Below, one piece after another: positions 26,501 to 35,053 of a stretch of DNA of 60,133 nucleotides. The notes below the pieces were generated by a model, which saw only the letters and a list, made by a program, of their open reading frames with translations, was not told the DNA's origin and did no database searches. This DNA is from a virus. Where the stretch lies: positions 1 through 60,133 of the IMG/VR virus record IMGVR_UViG_3300042453_003688. The stretch is one strand, 5' to 3'. Numbering within the stretch: position 1 is the stretch's first letter; each line of letters starts with the position of its first letter. Position numbers and translations under genes: made by a program.

Positions 26501-28944
26501 ATAACACTGTAATTATTGAGCACCCGTCTCAGATACGCATTCGCCTTATTGGCTTCCCTGCATGGGATAACTACGATTACGCTAGACTGGAACTGCAAGT
26601 CTACCGTACCAAGCTTGACCAGGCAGCTCCTTTCTTTTTGGTATCTACTGTACCACTTCCATACGGCACCAATACAGGTTACGTGGACATTGTTGATACT
26701 AAGGATGATTCGTTCCTCACTGACCTTGACCCAAGCAGTGTTCTTTCTAGCAGTGAACTGGGAACCAGGTGGTCAGGCCCCTTGCGTAGCAAGTACATCA
26801 CCAGCGCAGCCAATAAGTTGATTCTGGCTAACGTGGAAACTGACCCACAACTGGACATTAATATCCTTCAGCCAGCTAACAGCGCAGCTCTAACTGCGGC
26901 TAACTTCAATGGCAAGAGATTCCTGTTCCGTAAAGATAATACGGACAGCGGCACAACTACTGACAACATTAATAGGATGGCCTACGAATTCCGCAGTACT
27001 GGTGCCCTCACTATTACCGGGGTAACCAACAATGCCGGTACCTCCTTTACAGTGACAACCAGCGCACCTCACGGTCTTTCCTCAGGTAACTGGGTTTACC
27101 TGACCACACGCGCAGTAGAGACTGATTGGTCATTTGACAGTGTAAGTGCTACTAATGATGAACTTATTAACACCGCTTCAGTAGCACACAATTACACGAC
27201 CGGCCAAAGAGTGGTTCTCTATTCCACTAATGCCCCAGGTGGGACAACTACCCTTAGTACTTATTATGTTGTACTTGGGTCTACTCCTTTCCGCCTTAAA
27301 CTAGCCCTTACCCTAGCTGCTGCTATTGCTGGCACTCCTGTAATAAATCTTACAGGTGCAGGTGGCAGTACAGGTAACCTGGAACCACACAACCAGATAC
27401 GCCTGGAATATGCTGGCTGGTGGCAAGTAGCCAGTAGTAACACATTGACTTTTACCATCAACCATACGCATAGTGCCTCTTATGTACCGGCCCTCGACGG
27501 CTGGGAACTTAATACTGCAGTCAAGGCTACTAACCCTAATGATATTCCTGTATGGATTGAGCTTGATGATAACTACGGCAGTATCACAGGCGATAGTCAA
27601 TTTATACAAAACCGCGTAGTCGATAGGCTTTCTCGCGCCATCAGCGCAAGTCAGCGTCTCTGTCGCACTGCTGGATTTACTCCCTGGCTAATTGCGGGAG
27701 CAGGACAGGATTACAACAGCGGCCAGATTATTATTACGCAGCCGAAATCGCTACCTACAATTACTGAGCTGCAGCTGCCCTCCTTTACTGAATTCCTTGT
27801 ATTCGTAAACGGTGTTCAGAAAACCAGTGGTGAATCGGCTAGCACTTTCTCTTACAAATACCCGAGCCGCCTTCTTGCCTCCTACACCAACTATCCTGAA
27901 CTGTTTGACAATGTGACGACAACTGACCCCGACCAGTCAGTCAGCGTAATTGATATCAACAGTGCTGACGGACAGCAGATTACCGGCGTCATTCCCTTCT
28001 TCGGAGAATCGGCCTTCGGTGCTGCCCTGCGTAGCGGTGTAGTTGTCGTTTTCAAAACTAATAGTATCTATCTAGTAGACCTTGCTGAGAAAGCAGCTGG
28101 CCGTAACCCGGTGCAGCGCATTGAATCACAAGGCCTGGGATGCACAGCCCCGCACTCTATCGCCAATACTCGCGATGGTATTATGTTCGCCAATGAAAGC
28201 GGCATATACAAGTTGACGCGCAGCATGGCAGTAGAGTATGTTGGAAGAAAGACAGAAAGAGTCTGGCGGAACCGAGTTAACCGTGATGCCCTTGAGCTAG
28301 CGTTCGGTCATCACTATTCCACTGGCAGCCAATATAAGCTCGCCGTTCCGCTAGATGGGGGCACGTCTCCGGGAGACCTTCTGGTCTACTCACACGTTAG
28401 AGAGTATCAGGGTGGCGTTGGAGCCTGGAGCCGGTACTCTCACTCCCCCGCCATCGGCTGGTGTAACCTCTTCAGCGATGCCTTCTTTGCCTCTACCAAT
28501 GGCCGTGTATACTCCATACGCCGGGCTGGCGATAATACTGACTACCGCGATGATAACCAACCCATAGCTTTTGAGGCTACGCTTCGGGCTATGGACTTTG
28601 GTGATGGCGGTATTCGGAAAATTATTCATTATGTTATCTCTAAGTTCCGCGTCCTGAAAGATGCCAGCGGTACTGCTCTCTCCACGGCTGCTGACCTAAC
28701 GGACAACTTCCAGGATGCTGACAACTTCCGGCTGGAAAGCCCGACGGATAACACTAATGGCCTGAATGACGCTAATGCCATAAAGGTGCAAACGATTAGA
28801 TTCTCTATTGATAACAGGAAGTTAGTCTTTTTGCAAGTACGCTTCACTAACTCTACTATTGATGAACCTGTTGAAATTACTGAAGTAAGTGTACGTGTTG
28901 CTGGCATGACCGATAAGGGAATAACATCCGCCGCTAGAACATAG
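23557..28944 (+). CDS. Very large tail nozzle-like protein
   Basis: 1795 residues from GTG with GGGAG upstream. N-terminus GIDQQSAENAVKPGFVEDL then AEGYIAKRVGYQG, and C-terminal propeller-like part (SIANTRDGIMFANESGIYKL, VERVWRNRVN-like) match the layout of T7-type tail tubular protein B (nozzle), which closes the tail end and holds fibres. It is far longer than the T7 protein (about 800 residues); the extra length comes from many beta modules, including HG-type modules (TSAPHGLSSGNWVYLTT near 1160) like those in the 2219 gene. These probably reach outward and carry binding functions. Confidence 0.75.
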   Translation: MAYQFNTISENDWGSGIDQQSAENAVKPGFVEDLVNGDPKAEGYIAKRVGYQGFAGNLPVRVSRVDYSGNDLCFTLDNAITLTSIDLSRVRSSPIYVQGKLSVTSGGGDFDNIGDSVNYYTGFTLDTTLSIPAGTGTLSIPASFHGQGTPYFLPRFYESTHPTDNSNRQFFVDGITINKTTYDMSIDYTNGTGNSFPVFVTYSKRNAGSYIAPSLTTVAPSTTSTINVSAATHGQPNFNLQVELWQDDGTSFINVIPDSVTINTAGQVTIVLTNNGPAPIDVFPVITAVDVANKFEESLAFSNQTLVINNLSTDFIGASVYVKNATTGLLTQVIPEQIEQDADSRTVTMTFGFNSQDYADYYTVTGQATFVVHWEDLRITANKLCVTAHNTIGGAIFDERPQLTIWGLDHSEIYGTAPVVSRPGWVNHIDSYKSSAASTVIAGLGGNIFAANQLPSPILYYPNLRNRVNITPASQTVAPAFWGLTDSPVRTAGYFKFAGGEENWARVSSVTWISGNTIEYVLSTPSLSVTGTPLSINNDQITIAGSGWRVNDGTFTVTAVTPGTNTLTIRVTNPNRDSADFNETDSGALAGIFTSSLTLAATSSFIAGDRLISDLFGDGTDLVVLSSSGSVIVIGNVMTSYTLPAGLTIVASRSGCILPLRTINEIPSIDNIVRGDMVTYNGLNRAIRILYVNPAADESVALSGDGQTLTITLLSTLALRIGQKILLTQAGAWDGEHTITDIPSPTAITVASTISGSGTATLVGKTIELDEQTTLIDQQNNQISVSVPVRWSPIEAPASVAQQTYVSHFPSEGYGEQAIIRSTMSSDNLYLTNGQDQVMKMDGNSIYRAGLPRWQPQAFITVDEDPSTMPIQGKIIISNPPIVSTARTTSHFVINYADRRRFAEGQKIYDTANHNIYTITGITEGSSAAPTQAYINVAETITYQGAGSHNLTNVFYYRYYFRLNAIDANNNIIISAITGYQDNTVIIEHPSQIRIRLIGFPAWDNYDYARLELQVYRTKLDQAAPFFLVSTVPLPYGTNTGYVDIVDTKDDSFLTDLDPSSVLSSSELGTRWSGPLRSKYITSAANKLILANVETDPQLDINILQPANSAALTAANFNGKRFLFRKDNTDSGTTTDNINRMAYEFRSTGALTITGVTNNAGTSFTVTTSAPHGLSSGNWVYLTTRAVETDWSFDSVSATNDELINTASVAHNYTTGQRVVLYSTNAPGGTTTLSTYYVVLGSTPFRLKLALTLAAAIAGTPVINLTGAGGSTGNLEPHNQIRLEYAGWWQVASSNTLTFTINHTHSASYVPALDGWELNTAVKATNPNDIPVWIELDDNYGSITGDSQFIQNRVVDRLSRAISASQRLCRTAGFTPWLIAGAGQDYNSGQIIITQPKSLPTITELQLPSFTEFLVFVNGVQKTSGESASTFSYKYPSRLLASYTNYPELFDNVTTTDPDQSVSVIDINSADGQQITGVIPFFGESAFGAALRSGVVVVFKTNSIYLVDLAEKAAGRNPVQRIESQGLGCTAPHSIANTRDGIMFANESGIYKLTRSMAVEYVGRKTERVWRNRVNRDALELAFGHHYSTGSQYKLAVPLDGGTSPGDLLVYSHVREYQGGVGAWSRYSHSPAIGWCNLFSDAFFASTNGRVYSIRRAGDNTDYRDDNQPIAFEATLRAMDFGDGGIRKIIHYVISKFRVLKDASGTALSTAADLTDNFQDADNFRLESPTDNTNGLNDANAIKVQTIRFSIDNRKLVFLQVRFTNSTIDEPVEITEVSVRVAGMTDKGITSAART

Positions 28945-28972
28945 TGGTACTTCAGCTGCTCGGACCTAGTAG

Positions 28973-29010
28973 TTGACATCCTCAGTCAGTAATAGTATCA
29001 TTCTTATAAT
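28973..29010 (+). promoter_or_regulatory. Internal promoter for ejection-protein genes
   Basis: TTGACA (28973-28978), 17-base spacer, TATCAT (28996-29001); a second -10-like TATAAT lies at 29005-29010. It is in the gap before the internal virion proteins and would raise their expression. Confidence 0.6.
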
Positions 29011-29021
29011 CCCCCAATACT

Positions 29022-29045
29022 CCAGCCTTGGTTAGCCAGGGCTGG
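29022..29045 (+). promoter_or_regulatory. Stable 5'-leader hairpin
   Basis: CCAGCCTTGG, loop ttag, CCAGGGCTGG: 10-bp stem with one G-U pair, between the promoter above and the ATG at 29064. No T run follows. It may stabilise or process the mRNA, or act as a weak terminator for the upstream transcript. The stem sequence resembles the hairpin at 14256-14283. Confidence 0.55.
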
Positions 29046-29063
29046 GGTCCCTCAAGGGCAACA

Positions 29064-31646
29064 ATGGCATCACCTCTCGACAGACTTCAATCCCAGTTCC
29101 AGCTTGGTGGGCAGACAGTAAGCTCCAGTGCTGAAGAGCTACAAGGCCTATCTGCTAAGGCAGGTAGACAGGCTCCTCCTACGCAGCCTCTTGAAACTGC
29201 TGTCCTTGGTGGTACGCCCAGTCAAGCTAAGATGGCTGGCAGCAGTGCTAACTTGGGTCTGGCTCAACGCCTATCCCTCACCCCTCAACAAGAATTACCA
29301 GGGTACCTCCGTCAATTACAAGCCTCCCGTCCTCTCCTTGAACAAGAGCAGGAGAGAATTACTCGCGCTAAGAGTATGGGGCAACTCAATAGCCTTGAGG
29401 AGCGCGTACAGGCTGCAGCCGTTAAGCAGTTACAAACGGCACCAACTACCTCTGCCGTACTTAAGGTGGCTGACGATAAGTTACCTAATACCCTCACGCC
29501 TGAAAATAAGGCCAAGGCTACCGAGCTTCTTAGTCTCATTGGTCAGGGCAAGGATGAGGATGACAGTGGTAACGATGTCTACGCTCAGCTTATTCCCTTG
29601 CTTGGCTACGGCACCTCTGCTGATGTTTCCATAAATGATATCAAAGCTGACATTAAAGATAAGTATCTGACGAACGCTGAGACTGAGATGGCTAAGGCCG
29701 CTGCCAGCGGTATGCCTGACCAACTTCTAGTTTCCCAATTAGCCCCAGAAGACCTTGGCTTTACAAACTGGGGCGAAGTAGCGGCTCTTCTCAAACTTCC
29801 TCCAGAGACTGACCTAGGCTCTCTTACCATACAGCAACTTACTGACCAGGTGCAGAAGGTGCAGGCCGAGGAGTATTCCCGCACCAGCGCACTCCTTCGC
29901 ATAGTTAATGACCCTAACGTAGGTGCTGCCGAGAAAGAGGCCGCACGTAGACAACTGGAACAACTGGGTGCCACTGGCGTAATGGCCGCAGAGGCTGACG
30001 TTAGTAACCTTGCCGCTCAAGTAGACGACATCAATACTGTCACCATTGCTGGCAAGGACTACACTGTTAGTGAGCTGCTGTCAGACAAGGGTGTGGCTTC
30101 TATTGTTAATGACTACTTGAAGAATCCAGATAGGGCTGCCCTCATAAGAGAGGCCTCCCCACAATTGGCAACCTGGATAGACAGTAATAAGACTGCTCTC
30201 GAAAACATTGTTGGCAAGATTGACCCGGGATTTCAGGCTGTAGCAACTACGATTGAGAACAATGCCAAGCTGCAGACCCCTGCTACTGGCGGCGAACGTC
30301 TTAATGACAATGTTATGCAGACTCTCTTTGGGCAGAACTGGAAGTCGTCTACTACGTCGCTAACTCCCCCGGCTATCTATTCAGCCCTTAGTCCCACGAA
30401 CACCACAGTATCCAATCAGGTTAAGTTGGACCTTACTCGTCTTCTTAATACAATGTCAGACAGGCCGAACGATATTACCTACCTAGCCGGACTCTCTGAA
30501 GCTGAGTTAGAAGAAAAGGGCCTTTTGGACCCGGCTGGCATTGCTCGCTACTCGTCCTACATACAGTCTTCTGAGCAGCTGGCTGGCGCTCTGGGGGACG
30601 GTGCTTCAGTCTCAGGCATAGTTGCATCTGTCTTCGGCGACAAGATAAGTACGTCAGGATTTAATGAGCTACTAGAGCAAGTCAGAATTATCAATGATAC
30701 TAATCTGGTATCCGACCTCACCCCGCAGGAGCTAGAAGTTCTCAAGATTTTCGATGCTGACGGTGACGGAAAGATGGATAGTATTTCTGAGATACACTCC
30801 CGTGCCCAGGATATGTTCAGCGGTAAATCTTTGCAGGACCTGGTGGGCGGAGCTAACGACATCAAGAGTGGGGCAGATTTGCTCTCCTCTCTGCAGGGCA
30901 AAATAATCGCCGCCCAGTCTGACCCGACATACATTAAGTTTAAAGACATACTGTCTGACGGTAAGATTGGGAGTGATGAAATTACACAACTTGAACAGAG
31001 TAATGCCTCTATTGAAGACCTGCAGTTAATGATTGATAAAGGGGTCCCAGGCTCAGCTGCAGTTAAATCTCTTGTTGATAAAAAGATATCTTCTGAAACT
31101 GATTCTATATTAAAAAATATCTCATCAAATCTTAGTAACTATTATAGAGGCAAGCAAGTCAGCGATGAGGATGTTATGTCCGGTATCCAGCTTCTATATA
31201 AAGCTATTGACGAAGATACTATCCCGGCAACCAATCAGGCAGTTAGAGATGGCATTAAAGCCAGGCTTAATGAATTAGTAGATAAAAAGCTGGATGAAAT
31301 TTCTACTCGTAAAACTAATGAAAAGACATCTAGTACAGCCCCTCTTAAAGTGCAACTTGATAGAGTATCGGTTAAAGTTGATACTGCTAAGGCCGAGTCA
31401 GACGCAGCCGCTACTGCCTACAGGGCTAAAACTACAACATATGGAAGTCAATCTGGGCCACGTCCGGGAGTAACAAGGGATGAGTGGCTTAAGGCTAAAA
31501 GTTATGCAGATAAAACGCTCGCAACATATAACAGCTTGAATGCTCAAAAAAATTCTATTTCATCAAAAATCACTGAAAAAGAAAAAGAAGTAGAAAATAG
31601 ATATAGTTCCACAGAAACCAGTTTGCGTGGATATAAAGTACAATAA
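29064..31646 (+). CDS. Internal virion protein with EF-hand-like loop
   Basis: 860 residues from ATG 29064 (AAGGG upstream); the frame is open from 29028 but that start is a TTG. Mostly Ala/Leu/Gln-rich helices, as in ejection proteins. Around residue 562 a calcium-loop-like stretch FDADGDGKMDSISEIH occurs, and about 75 residues later a second, shorter one (SDGKIGSDEITQLEQ); position 12 of the first loop is Ser rather than Glu, so metal binding is doubtful. The last 200 residues are encoded by more AT-rich DNA. No enzyme motif seen. Confidence 0.75.
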   Translation: MASPLDRLQSQFQLGGQTVSSSAEELQGLSAKAGRQAPPTQPLETAVLGGTPSQAKMAGSSANLGLAQRLSLTPQQELPGYLRQLQASRPLLEQEQERITRAKSMGQLNSLEERVQAAAVKQLQTAPTTSAVLKVADDKLPNTLTPENKAKATELLSLIGQGKDEDDSGNDVYAQLIPLLGYGTSADVSINDIKADIKDKYLTNAETEMAKAAASGMPDQLLVSQLAPEDLGFTNWGEVAALLKLPPETDLGSLTIQQLTDQVQKVQAEEYSRTSALLRIVNDPNVGAAEKEAARRQLEQLGATGVMAAEADVSNLAAQVDDINTVTIAGKDYTVSELLSDKGVASIVNDYLKNPDRAALIREASPQLATWIDSNKTALENIVGKIDPGFQAVATTIENNAKLQTPATGGERLNDNVMQTLFGQNWKSSTTSLTPPAIYSALSPTNTTVSNQVKLDLTRLLNTMSDRPNDITYLAGLSEAELEEKGLLDPAGIARYSSYIQSSEQLAGALGDGASVSGIVASVFGDKISTSGFNELLEQVRIINDTNLVSDLTPQELEVLKIFDADGDGKMDSISEIHSRAQDMFSGKSLQDLVGGANDIKSGADLLSSLQGKIIAAQSDPTYIKFKDILSDGKIGSDEITQLEQSNASIEDLQLMIDKGVPGSAAVKSLVDKKISSETDSILKNISSNLSNYYRGKQVSDEDVMSGIQLLYKAIDEDTIPATNQAVRDGIKARLNELVDKKLDEISTRKTNEKTSSTAPLKVQLDRVSVKVDTAKAESDAAATAYRAKTTTYGSQSGPRPGVTRDEWLKAKSYADKTLATYNSLNAQKNSISSKITEKEKEVENRYSSTETSLRGYKVQ

Positions 31647-31647
31647 C

Positions 31648-32367
31648 ATGGCTACTCTCCTCGAACAACTCCGGCAACAAGGCCCTACTGGCATGCAGAC
31701 TGAGCAGGCGCAGAATCTTCTTTCTGCCCGTTCAGGTAAGGCTACCGCTCCGGGTGCCGCTCCCCGCGCTACTAACATTCAGGAACAAGTACAGGACCAG
31801 CTTACCCGTGGTCAATTATCTGAAGTAGCCCAGCAAGCGAGCCTACAGTCTCGGCAGCAGGGACAGGAGCAGAGGGCAGTTGAGCAGCAGTTTGCACAGC
31901 AGACAGCCCAACTTAATGAGCAGGACATTGCCTCGCAAGAAACGTACCAGCGTCAGGTAGAAGCTGCCCTGAAAGATTACCAACGTAATATCAAGCAACT
32001 TGACGTAGCTAAACAGGGAGCCAAGGTGGAACAACTAGGCTTCCAGCTCAGGCTCTCCAATCAGAATTACCTTATGCAGCTGAAAAATGCTGCAGCCCGT
32101 GATAGAATTACAAGTGCTGTAGGTTTTCAGGAAGCCTTGCAGCGCACGGTATTTGCTGACGAAATTGACCTGATGTCCTCTGACCTTGATTTCCGTATGC
32201 TCCTTAAAGCCGATGATGCCCAGTTCAATAAGATGCTTGCCCAAATTGACATTGATACAGCCCTTGAAATAGCTAAGGCGCAGGCTAAGGACGCAGCAGC
32301 CCAGCAGACAGTCAGTGGAATTAATCAACTCATACAAGCCGGTGCTAGTTACGCTAGTAAGACATAA
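31648..32367 (+). CDS. Gln-rich coiled-coil internal virion protein
   Basis: 239 residues from ATG 31648. Long helices rich in Gln, Ala and Glu, likely coiled coils. Its stop overlaps the next ATG. Codons 118-126 (LDVAKQGAK) contain the coding copy of the 27-bp repeat also found at 344-370. Probably one of several proteins that form the inner core and leave the head with the DNA. Confidence 0.75.
   Translation: MATLLEQLRQQGPTGMQTEQAQNLLSARSGKATAPGAAPRATNIQEQVQDQLTRGQLSEVAQQASLQSRQQGQEQRAVEQQFAQQTAQLNEQDIASQETYQRQVEAALKDYQRNIKQLDVAKQGAKVEQLGFQLRLSNQNYLMQLKNAAARDRITSAVGFQEALQRTVFADEIDLMSSDLDFRMLLKADDAQFNKMLAQIDIDTALEIAKAQAKDAAAQQTVSGINQLIQAGASYASKT
31999..32025 (+). repeat. 27-bp exact repeat, coding copy
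   Basis: Identical to 344-370. Here it encodes part of a coiled-coil virion protein in the sense direction. A leftward transcript over 344-370 would be perfectly complementary to this mRNA segment. Confidence 0.95.
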
Positions 32368-33215
32368 TGAACACTCGCATTAACCAACTTAATAAGTTAG
32401 CTGGCAGCATTCCTGTAGTGAATAATAATATCGCGCAGGGTATGCAGGCAGCCAGGACTACTCAGCTGCAGCAAGCTATAGCTAGTATGGCCCCGCAGCA
32501 AGCAGGCACTACACAGGCTGCACAGCAGCTGGGTGCTCAGCAGGCTCAAATGTCCGGTGCCATCCAGGTACAGACTGCTCAGAAGAATAGTCAGCAACTG
32601 GCTCAAGTGGGGCAGATGGCTCTGCAAGAAGACAGGATGCAGAAGAATCAGGAACTGTTTACTAGACAGCAGGCTCTGACCCAGCGCAACCGCGCCCTTA
32701 CTAATCAGCTAGCACAGCTGGACAGCAATCTTAAAGACAATCTCCTCGACCAGCAACTCTCCTTTAAGCAGGATGAATTCGGTAGGACTATCTGGAATGA
32801 AAGACAGCTGGCAGACTTTGCTGTACTGCAAGCCAAGACACAGGCTGACCTGGACAAATTTGAACAGACAATCAGCCAGCAATCTCAGCGTAGACTTCAG
32901 ATATTACAGACAGTGCAGGCTAAACTGAAGCAGGCCCTGGAACAGAATTACATGAGAGAGGGTCAGGAGTTGGACCAGCAGACCCGTCTCTACATTGCCA
33001 ACCTCAAGAAGCAAGCCGCTGAAAAAGAAAGAAGAGAAAGAGCTAAAAGAGCCAACCGGGGCGCTATGATACAAGGTGCCTTTACTATTATTGGCGCAGG
33101 AGCCGGGGCTTACTTGGGGATGGGTACTCCCATAGGAGCAGCTGCTGGCGCGGCTATCGGCTCTCAAGTAGGCAGTGGACTTGGCCAAGTAGTCCAGGGT
33201 ACAGAAGGAGCATAG
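32367..33215 (+). CDS. Internal virion protein with glycine-zipper membrane segment
   Basis: 282 residues. Helical, Gln-rich body, a basic stretch (KKQAAEKERRERAKRANRG) and then a C-terminal glycine-zipper segment from about 228 (AFTIIGAGAGAYLGMG to GAAIGSQVGSGLGQ). Glycine zippers insert into membranes; in an ejected protein this could help build a channel across the cell envelope. Coupled to the previous gene by a TAATG overlap. Confidence 0.75.
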   Translation: MNTRINQLNKLAGSIPVVNNNIAQGMQAARTTQLQQAIASMAPQQAGTTQAAQQLGAQQAQMSGAIQVQTAQKNSQQLAQVGQMALQEDRMQKNQELFTRQQALTQRNRALTNQLAQLDSNLKDNLLDQQLSFKQDEFGRTIWNERQLADFAVLQAKTQADLDKFEQTISQQSQRRLQILQTVQAKLKQALEQNYMREGQELDQQTRLYIANLKKQAAEKERRERAKRANRGAMIQGAFTIIGAGAGAYLGMGTPIGAAAGAAIGSQVGSGLGQVVQGTEGA

Positions 33216-33225
33216 GAAAAAGAAA

Positions 33226-34398
33226 ATGGCTATTAATATTACACCTGAACTGCAGGCTGAAGCTGACGAAAAAGGTATTTCAGTTGAAGAGCTGCTTGAG
33301 CAAAAAAAGCAAGCAGAGCAAGCATCTTCTTTAGGTAGATTGCAGACAAAGGCTAAAGAGGAAATGGAAACCCCTGAAGTAGTGAGGGCTGTAGAGTCTG
33401 CACAATTCAGGCCTACTCCAACAGGCACCACACCGATGGCCCCGACTCCCACAGGCCGCATGGAAGACGTATCTTCTTTGCCCGGGCGTATACAAAACCT
33501 CCAAAAACAAGTAGCCGGCGGTGCGCAGACAGAACAAAAGTCTGATGCTATTGAAGCAACTGCAGCCCCTCTTAGTAGCTCTCTCGAAGAAAGCAGTAGT
33601 AAAGAAGCTAGCGTATTCAAAAGTAAACTGGATGAACTGAGAGCTCAAAAAGCAGAAGCACTTAAAGAATACCAGGAAAATAAGAACCGTGTAGCTAACG
33701 CCGAACTTATTGATGCTATTGGTAAGGGAGTGGCCCAGCTGGCCGCCGGTTGGTTCGGTATGAATACCGGCAGAGACGCAGTGTCCGGTGTGGACTTCAG
33801 GCCCAAGGATTGGTCTAGCAACTATCTCCTTGCTGACCGGGAATACCGCACTAAACTAGGCAGTATCGAGGAAGAAATTAAAGATATCCGCGGTGAAGAA
33901 AGAGAACTCGGAAGAGAAGAAAGGGCTGAAAAGGCCTACGAACGCCGCGTAGAAGCTGCAACTAAACGAGAAGAGACTGCACGCACTAGGGCTGAAGAAA
34001 AGCAGGAACAGGCCAGACAGAAAGAAGCCAAGAGAAAAGAAGAAGAACGAACTGAAGACCAGCAGAAAGCTATTACCAAACTCAGGCAGGCTATCGAAGG
34101 TCTTAAATCTAGTTCCAATAAAAAGAATATACAGGCAACTAAAGAGGCAATGGTCGCTGCAGGTATGTCGTCTGAGCAGATTGAGCAAGCATTTGATGTC
34201 GCTGAAAAGGGCATTAATGACTACTCCCGTCTGGAACAATTCATACCACAAGTCCAGCAGCCGAGTGCTCCGGAAAAGCCAGCAGCCGCTGCTCCAGCAG
34301 GCGGACCAGCACCAGGTACCATTATTGAGCGGAATGGTAAATGGCGGTTCAAGGGCGGAGACCCCACACAGCCCGCTAGCTGGGAACGCGTGCAGTAA
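33226..34398 (+). CDS. Charged coiled-coil virion protein
   Basis: 390 residues; ribosome-binding site AGGAAAAAG. Long Lys/Glu/Arg-rich helix (about 200-290) and a C-terminal segment with Pro/Ala linker then TIIERNGKWRFKGGDPTQPA, a short end motif seen in phage virion proteins. Part of the ejection-protein series. No enzyme motif. Confidence 0.75.
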   Translation: MAINITPELQAEADEKGISVEELLEQKKQAEQASSLGRLQTKAKEEMETPEVVRAVESAQFRPTPTGTTPMAPTPTGRMEDVSSLPGRIQNLQKQVAGGAQTEQKSDAIEATAAPLSSSLEESSSKEASVFKSKLDELRAQKAEALKEYQENKNRVANAELIDAIGKGVAQLAAGWFGMNTGRDAVSGVDFRPKDWSSNYLLADREYRTKLGSIEEEIKDIRGEERELGREERAEKAYERRVEAATKREETARTRAEEKQEQARQKEAKRKEEERTEDQQKAITKLRQAIEGLKSSSNKKNIQATKEAMVAAGMSSEQIEQAFDVAEKGINDYSRLEQFIPQVQQPSAPEKPAAAAPAGGPAPGTIIERNGKWRFKGGDPTQPASWERVQ

Positions 34399-35048
34399 TG
34401 TCAGGTCCCTGGGAACTCTATAGACAGAATCAGAAACCTCAGTTTGCTCCAACTTTGAGCGGACAGGCAATTCAGCCAGACCCTGAGGTAGATAGATTCT
34501 TTTACGGCGTCGCTGCCGTAGAGACCGGTGGTACTAAAAATCCATATGAGGCTGAGAATCCTAATAGTAGTGCCGTTGGTAAGTACCAGTTTCTCTGGAA
34601 CCAGTGGGGCGATGCTATCAGTAAGTTTGCCGGAGAGCCGGTAACTAAGGAGCAGTTCAAGAAGAATCCTGAGCTGCAGGAAAGATTTGCCAGACACTAC
34701 TACCATAATGTTTTGAAGCCGGAAGCTACACAGCTTATGGCTGCAAGTAAACAGGCCCCCACACAACGGGGCGTATCCAAAATAGCTGACGCCAAACTAC
34801 TCATTCACTTTCTGGGCTTTCCTGGCGCTAAGGATTATGCGACTACGGGTAAAATGGCCGAAAAGGCCGCTGCCATAAATAAGACACCAGATGAGTACCT
34901 TAAGAAAGTAAAAGATAACTGGGCTAATTTCGACGCATCCAAGGTGTACCTCGTTAACGTAAATGGTATGTTTTTTAAGGTACCGGCAAAGAATCTTAGA
35001 AAGTTGCTAAAAGACCAACCTACTGCTAAAATAATATCAGAAGCATAG
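34398..35048 (+). CDS. Virion-associated lysozyme/transglycosylase-like protein
   Basis: 216 residues. After a short N-terminal tag (SGPWELYRQ) comes a lysozyme-fold domain: FYGVAAVETGGTKNPY with probable catalytic Glu 42, then SSAVGKYQFLWNQW (about 58-70), the usual second motif of transglycosylases. Such proteins open the cell wall locally while DNA enters. Start overlaps the previous stop. The tag recurs in the next protein. Confidence 0.8.
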   Translation: MSGPWELYRQNQKPQFAPTLSGQAIQPDPEVDRFFYGVAAVETGGTKNPYEAENPNSSAVGKYQFLWNQWGDAISKFAGEPVTKEQFKKNPELQERFARHYYHNVLKPEATQLMAASKQAPTQRGVSKIADAKLLIHFLGFPGAKDYATTGKMAEKAAAINKTPDEYLKKVKDNWANFDASKVYLVNVNGMFFKVPAKNLRKLLKDQPTAKIISEA

Positions 35049-35053
35049 GAAGT

